Below, piece after piece: positions 5,940-14,531 of a DNA stretch of 41,806 nt. The position numbers were made by a program, and so were the translations under genes. The notes below the pieces were generated by a model that was given only the letters and a program-made list of their open reading frames with translations, searched no databases and was not told the DNA's origin. Source of the DNA: Myxococcales bacterium (GTDB taxonomy: Bacteria; Myxococcota_A; Polyangia; Palsa-1104; SHYY01); contig JAHFDT010000007.1 in NCBI GenBank assembly GCA_023248875.1, forward strand, positions 544-42,349, in the 5' to 3' direction. Every line of letters starts with the position of its first letter. Position 1 is the stretch's first letter.

Positions 5940-8165
5940 CAAACGCACCAGCCAGCCCAGGCAGAAGAGCAGGGCAGTGAGCGAAATCAGATCGCAGGTG
6001 AGGCGCAGTGGGGTTCGTTCGAAGCGGATCGTCACTTCATGGACTCCCTGGGAAACCTGCACTTTGACGAGACCGTTCAGGCTGGTGGGACCAAGTGGTG
6101 CGACCGTACCGTCGATGCGCGCATACCAGCCGGGAAAGCGGTGGGCGTTGAATTCGATCTCCGCGGGCGCAGTTGCCTCGACATGTACCTGGTAGAAGCC
6201 GGGCGAGCGGTCGGATTGGAGAATGCGCGCAGGGCCGATCGCACGAGCGATGGGATCAAAAGGTGCAGCCTGGTGGACGACCGCCTTGGGAAGGTATTCG
6301 TTCATGCTGGTGACATAGTCGATCGGCCAGCTGCGGAGGAACTTCACCGAATCGATGTGGGTTCGTAAGAGGACCTGCGGCGAGCCGAGCCGTGGAAGGG
6401 CGCCCGCGGCGATGGCCAAGATGGCGAGTGCCGCTACGGTGGGCTGTCGGTGAGCGGGCAGGAGTAGGTCCAAGGCTCCCGCAGCAGCGAGCGGGGCAAA
6501 GCAGGCAGCGAAGACGTAGAGGCGCCAGGGGAAGCCGATGTACTGGCCCAGCGGTAGAACGCGCAGCACGAGGGGGCCGATCGGCGGTGTAATGAGCGCC
6601 AGAGCCGAGAGCGTCCCGATCAATCCGAGGAGAGCCAGTCGGCGTGGCGCGGTCTCGCCGCGTCGCTTCCAGAAGAGGGCCAGCACCGCAGCGATGAGCG
6701 CGGCCATGGCTGCGGCGCCGAGGTAGTTGCGCATATCGTACGGGCCGTGGCCCGGCTGGTGGATGAGCGCCTTGGCCCAGGGCACGAAATGTTTCGAGTA
6801 GGTGTAGTAGCCCCAGGTGATGCGCTCCGTCCAGACCAGCGGCTTCTCGACGATCGCGGGTAGGGTGAAGAAGGCGGAGAGCAGGAAACCGAGCGCGCCA
6901 CCGCTGAGCAATCGCACAAAAGCCACTCGCGATACGGTTCGGAGGAGCAGGCGAGCAGCCACCCAGGCCAGGATGAACAGCTGCGAATAGTAGGAGGTGA
7001 TGCCATGGGCGCTCCCGAGCGCACCGATGGCGAGCGCGAGGAGGGGGATGGTGGAAGGCTTGTTCTCGTCGAGCGTTCGCTCGATCGCCCAGAGCGCCCA
7101 GGGAAAGAGTGCGAAGGCGAGGGTTTCGGTGATGCAAGCGCGGATGTACAGATCGTTGTCGAGATAGGGGGCGAAAACGAAGAGTGCGACGGCCACCAGC
7201 GCAGCAGCATCGGAGACGCGCCGACGAGAGAGGGCAAAGGTGCCGTAGGCGCCGATGAGAACGATCATACCGCTCACGAGGCGCAGCACGACCGGCGCGG
7301 CGAGCCCGAGGCGCAAAAGAGGCCAGGAGATCAGGTAGAACAGGGGAGCGTAGAAGGAGAGGAAGGGATAGCCGCGCCCGAGCACAGGATCGGGCCACCA
7401 GCGACCGAGTGGCACACCGCCGCGCATCGCCAGATCGAACTGCTGCAGTCGGATGATGAAGGATTCCTCCTCGTGGCAGGCGTAGTAGCCCGGCTCGAAC
7501 AGCGGCAGCACCATCGGCAGGGCGATGACCGCCACGAGCAGCCAGCGGCTGAGTGGGAGCGCGGCGAATTCGCGGACCAGCTGGCGCCGTCGTGCCAGCC
7601 AAGCGAGCGGGACCAGGAGAATCAAGGCCGGCAGCCAGGGCTGGAGCTGGAGCAGCCAGAGAGGAGGTGTGCCCGATTGGACCACATCCGCCGGGCCCAG
7701 GGGGCGGGTGTGCCAGCCTTCGCCCGGTTCGCGCAGGCCGAGGACAAGCCCGGCCTGTTCGGGGATGCGGTCGATCTGGATTTCGATTGGATGGGGCCCC
7801 GCCTGAAGTGCGACCGGCTGATCGGCGGGGCGCGCTCCGGCACGTGCCACGACGCGCTCCTGTCCGTCGATGAGTAGGCGTGCCGGGGCCATGGAGGCGA
7901 GAGCGAACTGGTAAGTTCCGCTGCGGCGGGCGAGGAAGACGCCGCGCGCAGTCAGCTTGGCATTCGCAGGCGCCAGAGTGAACTCGTCGGGAGCGATGAG
8001 ATAGCGAGCGGTCAGCTGGCGGATCGGCCGATCAGTAGCATCTGCAATGGTGAGACCGAATCCCGGAGGACCGACGAGGTGGAGCGCTGCTTCGGAAAGC
8101 GCCAGCCAGGCTGCGATCCCGAGGGCGACGAGCAGCAACAGCTGAAGGGAGCGGCGGCTTTCCAT
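5919..8165 (-). CDS. Large membrane protein with PA14-like domain, PTPS-related/GT-C type
   Basis: A 748-residue protein. After an N-terminal membrane anchor (residues 7-27), residues about 70-145 look like a PA14-type beta domain (ARGVFLARRSGTYQFALAS..ARLLIDG). A large polytopic region follows with HEEESFIIRLQQFDLAMRGG and then RWWPDPVLGRGYPFLSFYAPL (residues 231-275). This 'GRWxPDxxxGxGYPxxxFYAPL' loop is the hallmark of bacterial membrane proteins annotated '6-pyruvoyl-tetrahydropterin synthase-related', which are predicted GT-C-like transferases. The C-terminal 110 residues are periplasmic and beta-rich (RFPGWYARIDG), as is usual for the group. The stop overlaps the convergent lipoprotein gene. 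Likely role: modification of cell-surface polymers or proteins with lipid-linked sugars (inference). Start ATG 8165 is directly followed by the anchor helix. Confidence 0.75.
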   Translation of the reverse strand: MESRRSLQLLLLVALGIAAWLALSEAALHLVGPPGFGLTIADATDRPIRQLTARYLIAPDEFTLAPANAKLTARGVFLARRSGTYQFALASMAPARLLIDGQERVVARAGARPADQPVALQAGPHPIEIQIDRIPEQAGLVLGLREPGEGWHTRPLGPADVVQSGTPPLWLLQLQPWLPALILLVPLAWLARRRQLVREFAALPLSRWLLVAVIALPMVLPLFEPGYYACHEEESFIIRLQQFDLAMRGGVPLGRWWPDPVLGRGYPFLSFYAPLFYLISWPLLRLGLAAPVVLRLVSGMIVLIGAYGTFALSRRRVSDAAALVAVALFVFAPYLDNDLYIRACITETLAFALFPWALWAIERTLDENKPSTIPLLALAIGALGSAHGITSYYSQLFILAWVAARLLLRTVSRVAFVRLLSGGALGFLLSAFFTLPAIVEKPLVWTERITWGYYTYSKHFVPWAKALIHQPGHGPYDMRNYLGAAAMAALIAAVLALFWKRRGETAPRRLALLGLIGTLSALALITPPIGPLVLRVLPLGQYIGFPWRLYVFAACFAPLAAAGALDLLLPAHRQPTVAALAILAIAAGALPRLGSPQVLLRTHIDSVKFLRSWPIDYVTSMNEYLPKAVVHQAAPFDPIARAIGPARILQSDRSPGFYQVHVEATAPAEIEFNAHRFPGWYARIDGTVAPLGPTSLNGLVKVQVSQGVHEVTIRFERTPLRLTCDLISLTALLFCLGWLVRLLLRHRI

Positions 8166-8187
8166 CTATATGGCAGCCAATCGAGCG

Positions 8188-8808
8188 CTAGCCAGCCCCC
8201 GACGTCAGTACACGCATATTTTGTCGCAAACGACCTGGCATCGCCCGCTTGAGTAACCAACTTTGAGCCACCACCAGTGCCGCAGAGGAGGTAAATGGGT
8301 CGCCCAGCCCATCGATCGGATGCCCATGGTGTCGGGCGTTATTGGCCACGTAGTTCAGGGCGTGCCTCACCTCCGATGGCGTTCGCAAAAGATGCTGGTG
8401 ATAGCGATCCGCGAAGACGCTGCCAGCGCGCAACATCAGCTTATTGAGACCTTTGGCGATGCGGATCGCCAACCCCTGGATGCCACGCGATAGGGCTCGC
8501 TTGTTGTCTGCTTCACAAACGAGGTGAAAATGGTTGCGCTGCGTCGAGAAGTGGACTAGGCGGAAGCCGAACTGCTGGCAGCCGGCGATGAATGAGCGTT
8601 CGATGATACGGAAACAGCGCCGGCTTCGCATGTTCCAGACATGTTTTCGCATCCGCAAGGTGACGTGTACCGGGACATGGTGCGTGAGTTTTGGGCGCGT
8701 GTGGTGAGCCACATGGAGCCTGGGATTCAGCCGTTTTCTGCCGGCACCCAGCCGTTTGCCTCCCCAGGTGGGCAACTTCATTTCTAGCTGGGCATCTCTG
8801 GTGTTCAT
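8188..8808 (-). CDS. REP-associated tyrosine transposase (RAYT, Y1/HUH family)
   Basis: A 206-residue Y1-type HUH endonuclease. Residues 15-24 carry the WGGKRLGAGRK leader common in RAYT proteins, followed by PVHVTLR. The HUH-type metal-binding motif is RNHFHLVCE (His 93 and 95), and the putative nucleophile is Tyr153 in LNYVANNARH. Length and layout fit single-copy domesticated RAYTs rather than full IS200/IS605 elements, and there is no tnpB or IS605 end. The start MNTRDAQLEM (ATG 8808) was chosen because the upstream frame loses similarity. MKLPTWGG at 8781 is an alternative. Upstream, 8914-9094 holds three hairpins that are candidate REP substrates. RAYTs are known to cut and move REP palindromes in single-stranded form. 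Confidence 0.82.
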   Translation of the reverse strand: MNTRDAQLEMKLPTWGGKRLGAGRKRLNPRLHVAHHTRPKLTHHVPVHVTLRMRKHVWNMRSRRCFRIIERSFIAGCQQFGFRLVHFSTQRNHFHLVCEADNKRALSRGIQGLAIRIAKGLNKLMLRAGSVFADRYHQHLLRTPSEVRHALNYVANNARHHGHPIDGLGDPFTSSAALVVAQSWLLKRAMPGRLRQNMRVLTSGAG

Positions 8809-8818
8809 CTTGATTGAG

Positions 8819-8849
8819 CATATATTGTACAAGTAAGCTCTCTTGTCAA
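8819..8849 (-). promoter_or_regulatory. Possible promoter of the RAYT gene
   Basis: On the minus strand TTGACA (8844-8849) is a perfect -35 box. The AT-rich stretch downstream offers TATATG (8819-8824) with a 19-base spacer or TACAAT (8824-8829) with 14, neither ideal. Its position just before the ATG at 8808 and the local AT-richness support it. Confidence 0.35.
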
Positions 8850-8913
8850 TCCTAAATTCCTGGTGCTTGTGATGGTGGCATTTCTTCGAGCGGCTCAGGG
8901 GACGCTTCGCTTT

Positions 8914-8949
8914 CGTTATGGACGGTCGGAAGACGGACCGCCCATAGCG
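8914..8949. repeat. Hairpin 1 of the palindrome cluster next to RAYT
   Basis: CGTTATGGACGGTCGG (8914-8929) pairs with CGGACCGCCCATAGCG (8934-8949) around an AAGA tetraloop: 13 Watson-Crick pairs, one T-G wobble and two mismatches. It is a strong REP-like stem-loop about 105 bases upstream of the RAYT start. Confidence 0.6.
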
Positions 8950-9002
8950 AGGTCCCATCGCCTCACGCGGTCGTCGCCGTTGGTTTTTCTTCCTCTGGGG
9001 AT

Positions 9003-9017
9003 CCGTCCTTTGGACGG
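9003..9017. repeat. Hairpin 2 of the palindrome cluster
   Basis: CCGTCC-TTT-GGACGG is a perfect 6-bp stem with a 3-base loop. Between it and hairpin 1 lies GC-rich sequence with no gene. Confidence 0.45.
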
Positions 9018-9043
9018 CGGCAGACGGCTGAGGCGGCGGGGCG

Positions 9044-9094
9044 TTTCTGTGGGCGGGCAGGGCGGATTGTGAAACCGGAGCCCGTCCACAGAAA
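9044..9094. repeat. Hairpin 3 of the palindrome cluster
   Basis: TTTCTGTGGGCGGGC (9044-9058) pairs with GCCCGTCCACAGAAA (9080-9094) over 15 bp with a single G-T wobble and a 21-base loop. Weaker complementarity continues outside it (GCGGCGGGGCG against the GC-rich stretch to about 9120). The rest of the gene-free interval, 9135-9311, holds nothing I recognise. Confidence 0.6.
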
Positions 9095-9311
9095 GAGCGC
9101 AGCGTCCCCGCGGCCGCTCCACGCCGTCCGTCAGGGCCAGCCAGGATTTGTCCTTGGCGGTCTTGGAATTGGGCGGCAGCAAATTGACCATTTCTCCTAT
9201 CTTCCAGCGCGCCTGATCAGCGGAACATTAGTTCGGGTTCAAACTCGTGCTTCGTGCGCACGAGGGCGCGATCTTGCGCGACACGAGGCCTCCTGGGCAT
9301 ACTGAACATCC

Positions 9312-12300
9312 GTGCCGCTCGCTTTGTTTCATCCGATTGTCCGTAGCTGGTTTCAACAGCGCTTTCCTGTACCGACCTCGGCGCAGGAGCGGGGTTGGCC
9401 GGCGATCGCGCGTGGGGAGGACACGCTGATTGCAGCACCGACGGGCTCCGGCAAGACGCTGACCGCCTTTCTGTGGTGCCTGGATCAACTGCTTCGGCGC
9501 GGGCTCGATGGCGAACTGTGCGACGAAACCGAGGTGGTCTACGTTTCGCCGCTCAAGGCGCTGTCCAACGACATCGAGCGCAATTTGAGTGTCCCGCTGC
9601 GCGAGCTCGAACAGTCGGCTTGGGCGCTCGGGCATATGTGGCCCGAGTTGCGCACAGCGGTGCGGACCGGAGATACGCCGCCGGCGGAGCGCCAGAAGAT
9701 GGTACGCCGGCCGCCACACATCCTGATCACGACGCCGGAGTCGCTCTACATTCTGCTGACCGCAGAAAAGTCGCGCCGCCTGCTCGATCGGGTGAAGACC
9801 GTCATCGTCGATGAGATCCATGCCCTGGCGGCCACCAAGCGGGGCGCGCATCTGGCGCTCACGCTCGAGCGGCTCGAGGCCAATGCGAGAGAGCGACCGG
9901 TGCGGATTGGTCTCTCGGCCACGCAATCGCCGATCGAAGAGGTGGCGCGCTTCTTGGTGGGTGCGGGACGGTGCGACGGGATCCAGCCGCGTTGTACGAT
10001 CGTCGATACGGTGGTCCCACGGGAACTGGACTTCGCCGTCGAGATCCCCAAGGACGAGCTGTCGGCGGTAGCGAGTAACGAGCAGTGGGGCGAGGTCTAT
10101 GACCGCGTGGCGGACCTGGTGCGGGAGCATCGCGCGACGCTGGTGTTTGCCAATACTCGGCGGCTTGTGGAGCGGGCGAGCCACGCCCTCGGTGAGCGGC
10201 TGGGGGAGCAGGCGGTGGCGGCACACCATGGCAGTTTGTCGCGCCAGACTCGTCATCGCGCCGAACAGCGACTCAAGCAGAACGAGGTCCGCGTGGTGGT
10301 AGCGACCGCTTCGCTCGAGCTGGGCATCGATGTGGGTGCGGTCGATCTAGTGGTGCAGCTGGGTTCGCCACGCTCGCTCTCGGTGCTGGTGCAGCGCGCG
10401 GGCCGTTCGGGCCACTGGGTGGGTGGTCGGCCGAAGGCGCGGCTGTTTGCACTGACGCGCGATGAGCTACTGGAGTGTGCGTCGCTGGTGCGAGCCGCAC
10501 GTGCCGGCGGTCTCGATGAGGTGGTGGTACGGCGCCACCCGCTCGATATCTTGGCGCAGCAGCTGGTGGCGGAATGCGCAGCCAAGCCTTGGGAGGAGGC
10601 GGAGCTGTACGCACTGGTCAAGCGTGCGTGGCCCTACCACACGCTAGAGCGGCAGGAATTCGAACAGGTGCTGACGATGCTTTCGGAGGGGGTGGCGACG
10701 CGGCGCGGGCGGGCGACCGGAGCGCATCTCCATCGCGATCAGGTCCACCATCGGCTCCAGGGGCGGCGCGGCGCACGGCTGGCGGCAATTACATCCGGGG
10801 GCGCCATTCCGGAGGTCGCCGACTACGCGGTGATCGCCGAGCCAGAAGGGATACGGGTCGGTACTCTCGACGAGGATTTCGCGATCGAGAGCATGAAGGG
10901 CGATATTTTTCTGTTGGGCAATACCTCTTGGCGTATTCGGCGGGTCGAAGCCGGGGTGGTGCGCGTGGAAGATGCCCGGGGCGCGCCGCCGTCCGTGCCG
11001 TTCTGGAACGGCGAGGCGCCGGGGCGGAGCGATGCGGCTTCGCGAGCGGTGTCATCGCTGCGCAGTGAACTCTCCACGCGTCTGGATGAACCGCAAATGG
11101 CTAGGCAGTGGCTGCACACCGAGTGTGGTCTCGGTGAAAGCGCGGCCGAACAGGCGGTGGCCTATCTCGCGGCGGCACGGGGCGCACTCGGCCATATTCC
11201 GACCCGCGAGACGCTCGTTGCTGAGCGCTTTTTCGACGAGGCGGGCGGGATGCAGCTGGTGCTCCACTCGCCCTATGGCGCACGCATCAACCGCGCCTGG
11301 GGTTTTGCGCTGCGCAAGTGCTTCTGCCGCAGCTTCAACTTCGAGCTCCAGGCGGCCGCCACCGACGATGGCATTGTGATTTCGCTGGGACCCCACCATA
11401 GCTTCCCCTTGGACTCGGTGTTTCAGTTCGTCAGCGCGGAGCGGCTCGAGGAGACGCTGGTGCAGGCGCTGCTCACAGCACCGATGTTCCCGACCCGCTG
11501 GCGCTGGAACGCGATGCGCGCGCTGGCGCTATTGCGGTTTCAGGGCGGTCGGAAGGTCCCGCCGCCGATCCAGCGGATGCGGGCCGACGACCTCATGGCG
11601 GCAGTTTTCCCGAACGCGGCCGCCTGTCAGGAGAATGTCGAATTTCCCATCCAGCTGCCGGACCATCCGCTGGTGAAGGAAACCATCCGCGATTGCCTGG
11701 CCGAGCCGATGGATCTTGAGGGGGCCCGCCGGCTGCTCGATCGTATCGGGCGCGGCGAGATCCAGCTGGTGGCGCGCGATGTGGCCGAACCGTCGCCGCT
11801 TTCGCAGGCGATCCTGAATGCCAATCCCTATGCCTTTCTCGACGACGCACCCCTGGAGGAGCGGCGGACCCGGGCGGTCCTCATGCGCCGTAGCCTGCCG
11901 GAGCAGGCAGGCGATCTGGGAGCGCTTGACGAAGCAGCGATCGTTGAAGTGGTGCGCGACGCTTGGCCACCGATGCGCGATGCCGACGAACTGCACGATG
12001 CGCTGCTCTCGCTCGGCATGCTGCCCGAACGGGAGGGAGCGCAACATCAGTTGGAATGGGGCGTGCTGGTGGCCGCTGGGCGGGCGGCCCGCATGGTGCG
12101 CGGGGATCATGCCGCCTGGGTGGCTGCGGAGCGGATGGGCTTGGCGCAAGCGGCCTTTCCCGAGGCGGTGTTCGCGCCGCCGCTCCTTCCCACCGTGCGT
12201 ACCGAATTTGAGGAATCGACCGGCAGTGCCCGCCTCCAGCTCGTGCGCGCCCGCATGGAGATCGCCGGGCCGGTGACTGCTTTCGAGCTGGCGGAACAGC

Positions 12301-13559
12301 TGGACCTCGAATCGACCGAGATGGAGATCGCGCTGCCTCAGATCGAAGCGGAGGGAACCGTGCTACGCGGCCATTTTCATCCCGGCCGACGCGAGGTGGA
12401 GTGGTGCGATCGGCGCCTCTTGGCGCGTATCCATCGTCTGACACTCGGGCGGCTGCGCCGGGAGATCGAACCGGTGAGTGCTGCGGAGTTGATGCGGTTT
12501 CTCACCGGATGGCAGCACGTTGCTGCCGGGGCGCAGCTGCATGGCGCAGGCGGCCTGGCCCCGGTCCTCCACCAGCTGCAGGGGCTGGAGATCGCGGCGG
12601 GCGCTTGGGAGCGCGATATTTTGCCCGCGCGCGTCGCGGGCTACCAGCCGGGATGGCTCGATGAGCTGTGCTATCGCGGCGAGCTCGTGTGGGGGCGCCT
12701 GCGGGGAGTTTCGAGCGATGCGCGTTCTCGTCCGCCGACTCGGTCCGCCCCGATCGCTCTGGTGCGACGGGAAGATCTCGGCTGGCTGCTCAGCCCGATG
12801 GCCGCGCGTCGCGGTGTGGCGCGCCTTGGGCACGCGGCCCATGATGTGCTGGCCACACTGGAGGCGCGCGGTGCACTGTTTTTCCCCGAGCTGGTCAGAG
12901 CGAGTCGCCGGCTGGCCGCAGAGGTGGAGGAGGCGCTCGGCGAACTGGTGAGCGCGGGTCTCGTGACGGGCGATGGGTTTGCTTCGTTGCGCTCACTGCT
13001 GGCGGATGCGGAGCGGACACGGCGCGACGGGGGTGTGCCGAGTGGGCGTTGGGCGCTCCTCGAGGGCGGAGATCCGCTCGGGGTGGAAGCGGCTACAGAA
13101 GCGAGGGCGCGGCAGCTCCTGCGCCGCTACGGCGTCCTGTTTCGCGATCTGCTGCTGCGCGAAGCCGGAGAGTGGCGGGAGCTGCTTCGGGTTTTCCGGC
13201 GCTTGGAGGCGCGCGGCGAGATCCGGGGTGGCCGTTTTGTGGCCGGCTTTGTGGGGGAACAGTTTGCGCTGCCCGAGGCGGTCGAGGCGCTGCGCGCCTG
13301 CCGTCGCCGGGAAGGGGCCCCGCCGCCGGGTGAAGAGCGGGTGATCGCTGCCACCGACCCCTTGAATCTGGCGGGCATCATTACGCCGGGTTCGCGCGTG
13401 CCTGCCCATTCTGGCAATGCCATTCTGCTACGCGACGGCGTGCCGATCGCTTCGCGCGAATCGGGCCGGATCGTCGAGCGTGCCGAACTTTCGTCCGATC
13501 AGCGCATTGCCGTCCGGCGGGCGCTCGATCCTGCGACCCGGGCCCGCGTCGCTTCCTGA
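9312..13559 (+). CDS. lhr: Lhr-family ATP-dependent helicase
   Basis: A 1415-residue superfamily 2 helicase. Motifs in order: Walker A APTGSGKT (42-49), the Lhr-type Walker B VDEIHALA (166-173), SATQSP (202-207), and motif VI QRAGRSGH (361-368), preceded by ATASLELGIDVG. The C-terminal 800-odd residues correspond to the Lhr winged-helix and Lhr-CTD region, including LHSPYGARINRAWGFALRK, so this is a full-length member close to E. coli Lhr (about 1540). Lhr proteins translocate 3' to 5' on single-stranded DNA and unwind DNA-RNA hybrids in DNA repair. The GTG at 9312 is the best start, since homology begins at FHPIVRSWFQQRF. No Shine-Dalgarno is evident. The gene stands alone, without the metallophosphoesterase or ligase partners seen in some genomes. 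Confidence 0.92.
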   Translation: MPLALFHPIVRSWFQQRFPVPTSAQERGWPAIARGEDTLIAAPTGSGKTLTAFLWCLDQLLRRGLDGELCDETEVVYVSPLKALSNDIERNLSVPLRELEQSAWALGHMWPELRTAVRTGDTPPAERQKMVRRPPHILITTPESLYILLTAEKSRRLLDRVKTVIVDEIHALAATKRGAHLALTLERLEANARERPVRIGLSATQSPIEEVARFLVGAGRCDGIQPRCTIVDTVVPRELDFAVEIPKDELSAVASNEQWGEVYDRVADLVREHRATLVFANTRRLVERASHALGERLGEQAVAAHHGSLSRQTRHRAEQRLKQNEVRVVVATASLELGIDVGAVDLVVQLGSPRSLSVLVQRAGRSGHWVGGRPKARLFALTRDELLECASLVRAARAGGLDEVVVRRHPLDILAQQLVAECAAKPWEEAELYALVKRAWPYHTLERQEFEQVLTMLSEGVATRRGRATGAHLHRDQVHHRLQGRRGARLAAITSGGAIPEVADYAVIAEPEGIRVGTLDEDFAIESMKGDIFLLGNTSWRIRRVEAGVVRVEDARGAPPSVPFWNGEAPGRSDAASRAVSSLRSELSTRLDEPQMARQWLHTECGLGESAAEQAVAYLAAARGALGHIPTRETLVAERFFDEAGGMQLVLHSPYGARINRAWGFALRKCFCRSFNFELQAAATDDGIVISLGPHHSFPLDSVFQFVSAERLEETLVQALLTAPMFPTRWRWNAMRALALLRFQGGRKVPPPIQRMRADDLMAAVFPNAAACQENVEFPIQLPDHPLVKETIRDCLAEPMDLEGARRLLDRIGRGEIQLVARDVAEPSPLSQAILNANPYAFLDDAPLEERRTRAVLMRRSLPEQAGDLGALDEAAIVEVVRDAWPPMRDADELHDALLSLGMLPEREGAQHQLEWGVLVAAGRAARMVRGDHAAWVAAERMGLAQAAFPEAVFAPPLLPTVRTEFEESTGSARLQLVRARMEIAGPVTAFELAEQLDLESTEMEIALPQIEAEGTVLRGHFHPGRREVEWCDRRLLARIHRLTLGRLRREIEPVSAAELMRFLTGWQHVAAGAQLHGAGGLAPVLHQLQGLEIAAGAWERDILPARVAGYQPGWLDELCYRGELVWGRLRGVSSDARSRPPTRSAPIALVRREDLGWLLSPMAARRGVARLGHAAHDVLATLEARGALFFPELVRASRRLAAEVEEALGELVSAGLVTGDGFASLRSLLADAERTRRDGGVPSGRWALLEGGDPLGVEAATEARARQLLRRYGVLFRDLLLREAGEWRELLRVFRRLEARGEIRGGRFVAGFVGEQFALPEAVEALRACRRREGAPPPGEERVIAATDPLNLAGIITPGSRVPAHSGNAILLRDGVPIASRESGRIVERAELSSDQRIAVRRALDPATRARVAS

Positions 13560-13588
13560 CGACTGGTCCGCCTTACCGTTCCTCCGGG

Positions 13589-14467
13589 TCAAGTCAACGC
13601 ACATTGGATCGCCTCGGGGGTGAACCATTGGAGGGAGAGGGCAAGCGCGTCACAGGCAGGACCGGGATCGCGCTGCGTTTCGAGCTCCTCCTCGAGGATG
13701 GCCAGCTGGTCGAAGGTAAAGGGCATTCCGGGACTGCTGCCAAATAGATAGGTCAAAGGTTCGATGAACAGATAGGGCACGCTCACTTTGGGGCGGTGGG
13801 TGCCGAGGCTCTGCATCACCCGATCATAGATTTCGGCGATCGAAAGACTCTCCGGTCCGGGAAGATCGTAGGCGGCGCCGACCGTATCCGGGCGATCCAG
13901 CGCCTGCGCGATGGCGCGCGCGACGTCGGCAGCGGCAATCGGCGCCAGGCGAGCGCTGCCGCGGCCGGGCAAAGGGGCGACGGGCATCCGCCGAAGAAAG
14001 CGTGCGAGCGGGTTTACGAAATCGTCGTCCACTCCGAAAATGATCGACGGGCGGAGCACCGTGACATCGAGCAGCGAACGGCTGGCGAGATCTTCTCCCG
14101 CGAACTTGGCGCGGTGGAAGCTCGATCGCGAGGTGGGACGGGCGCCGAGTGACGAGACCAGGATGACGCGACGGATGTGGTGGGTACGGCAGGCTTGGAC
14201 CAGGTTGCGTATCGCGGATACGTAGATGTCGTGGAAGGCCTGGCCGCGAGTCTGGCGGAGCGATCCGGCAGCGAACACCACGGCATCCTGATCGGCCAAC
14301 AACCGCTCGAGTGCGTGGGGCCGGGTCGCATCCGCTGCGGCGAAGCCCTGGTGCCAGCCGGCGACACTGCGACGGGCGATGGCGATCGTCGTGTGGCCGC
14401 GTGCCGCCAGCTCATCGATCAGGTGGCGTCCGACGAGACCCGTTCCGCCGATCACAGCGACCCGCAT
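13589..14467 (-). CDS. NAD(P)-binding epimerase-like protein (NDUFA9/atypical SDR type)
   Basis: A 292-residue Rossmann protein. MRVAVIGGTGLVGRHL gives the GxxGxxG nucleotide motif at 7-13. Further on come DAVVFAAGS, VILVSSLGA, FHRAKFAGEDL, a V-L-R-P strand (LRPSIIFG) and PIAAADVARAIAQAL. This set matches atypical short-chain dehydrogenases of the complex I NDUFA9/NmrA-like group, which bind NAD(P) and often lack the catalytic Tyr-Lys pair. The C-terminus (PYLFIEPLTYLFGSSPGMPFT..LAILEEE) is also characteristic of that group. I start at ATG 14467. The frame is open further upstream to 14863, but that sequence is antisense to the methyltransferase gene and has no similarity. It converges on lhr with a 29-base gap. 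Substrate is unknown. Confidence 0.8.
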   Translation of the reverse strand: MRVAVIGGTGLVGRHLIDELAARGHTTIAIARRSVAGWHQGFAAADATRPHALERLLADQDAVVFAAGSLRQTRGQAFHDIYVSAIRNLVQACRTHHIRRVILVSSLGARPTSRSSFHRAKFAGEDLASRSLLDVTVLRPSIIFGVDDDFVNPLARFLRRMPVAPLPGRGSARLAPIAAADVARAIAQALDRPDTVGAAYDLPGPESLSIAEIYDRVMQSLGTHRPKVSVPYLFIEPLTYLFGSSPGMPFTFDQLAILEEELETQRDPGPACDALALSLQWFTPEAIQCALT

Positions 14468-14531
14468 AGGGCGCTTGGTATCACAAGGTGGCGCTAGCCG
14501 CCATCGGGCGGTTAGGCTATATCTCGGCTCC

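Noticed and set aside
6256-7602. A 448-residue open frame inside the PTPS-related membrane protein gene
   Set aside because: It is Arg/Pro/Ala-rich low-complexity translation of the other minus-strand frame, with no recognisable domain. The real gene spans the whole region with coherent domains.
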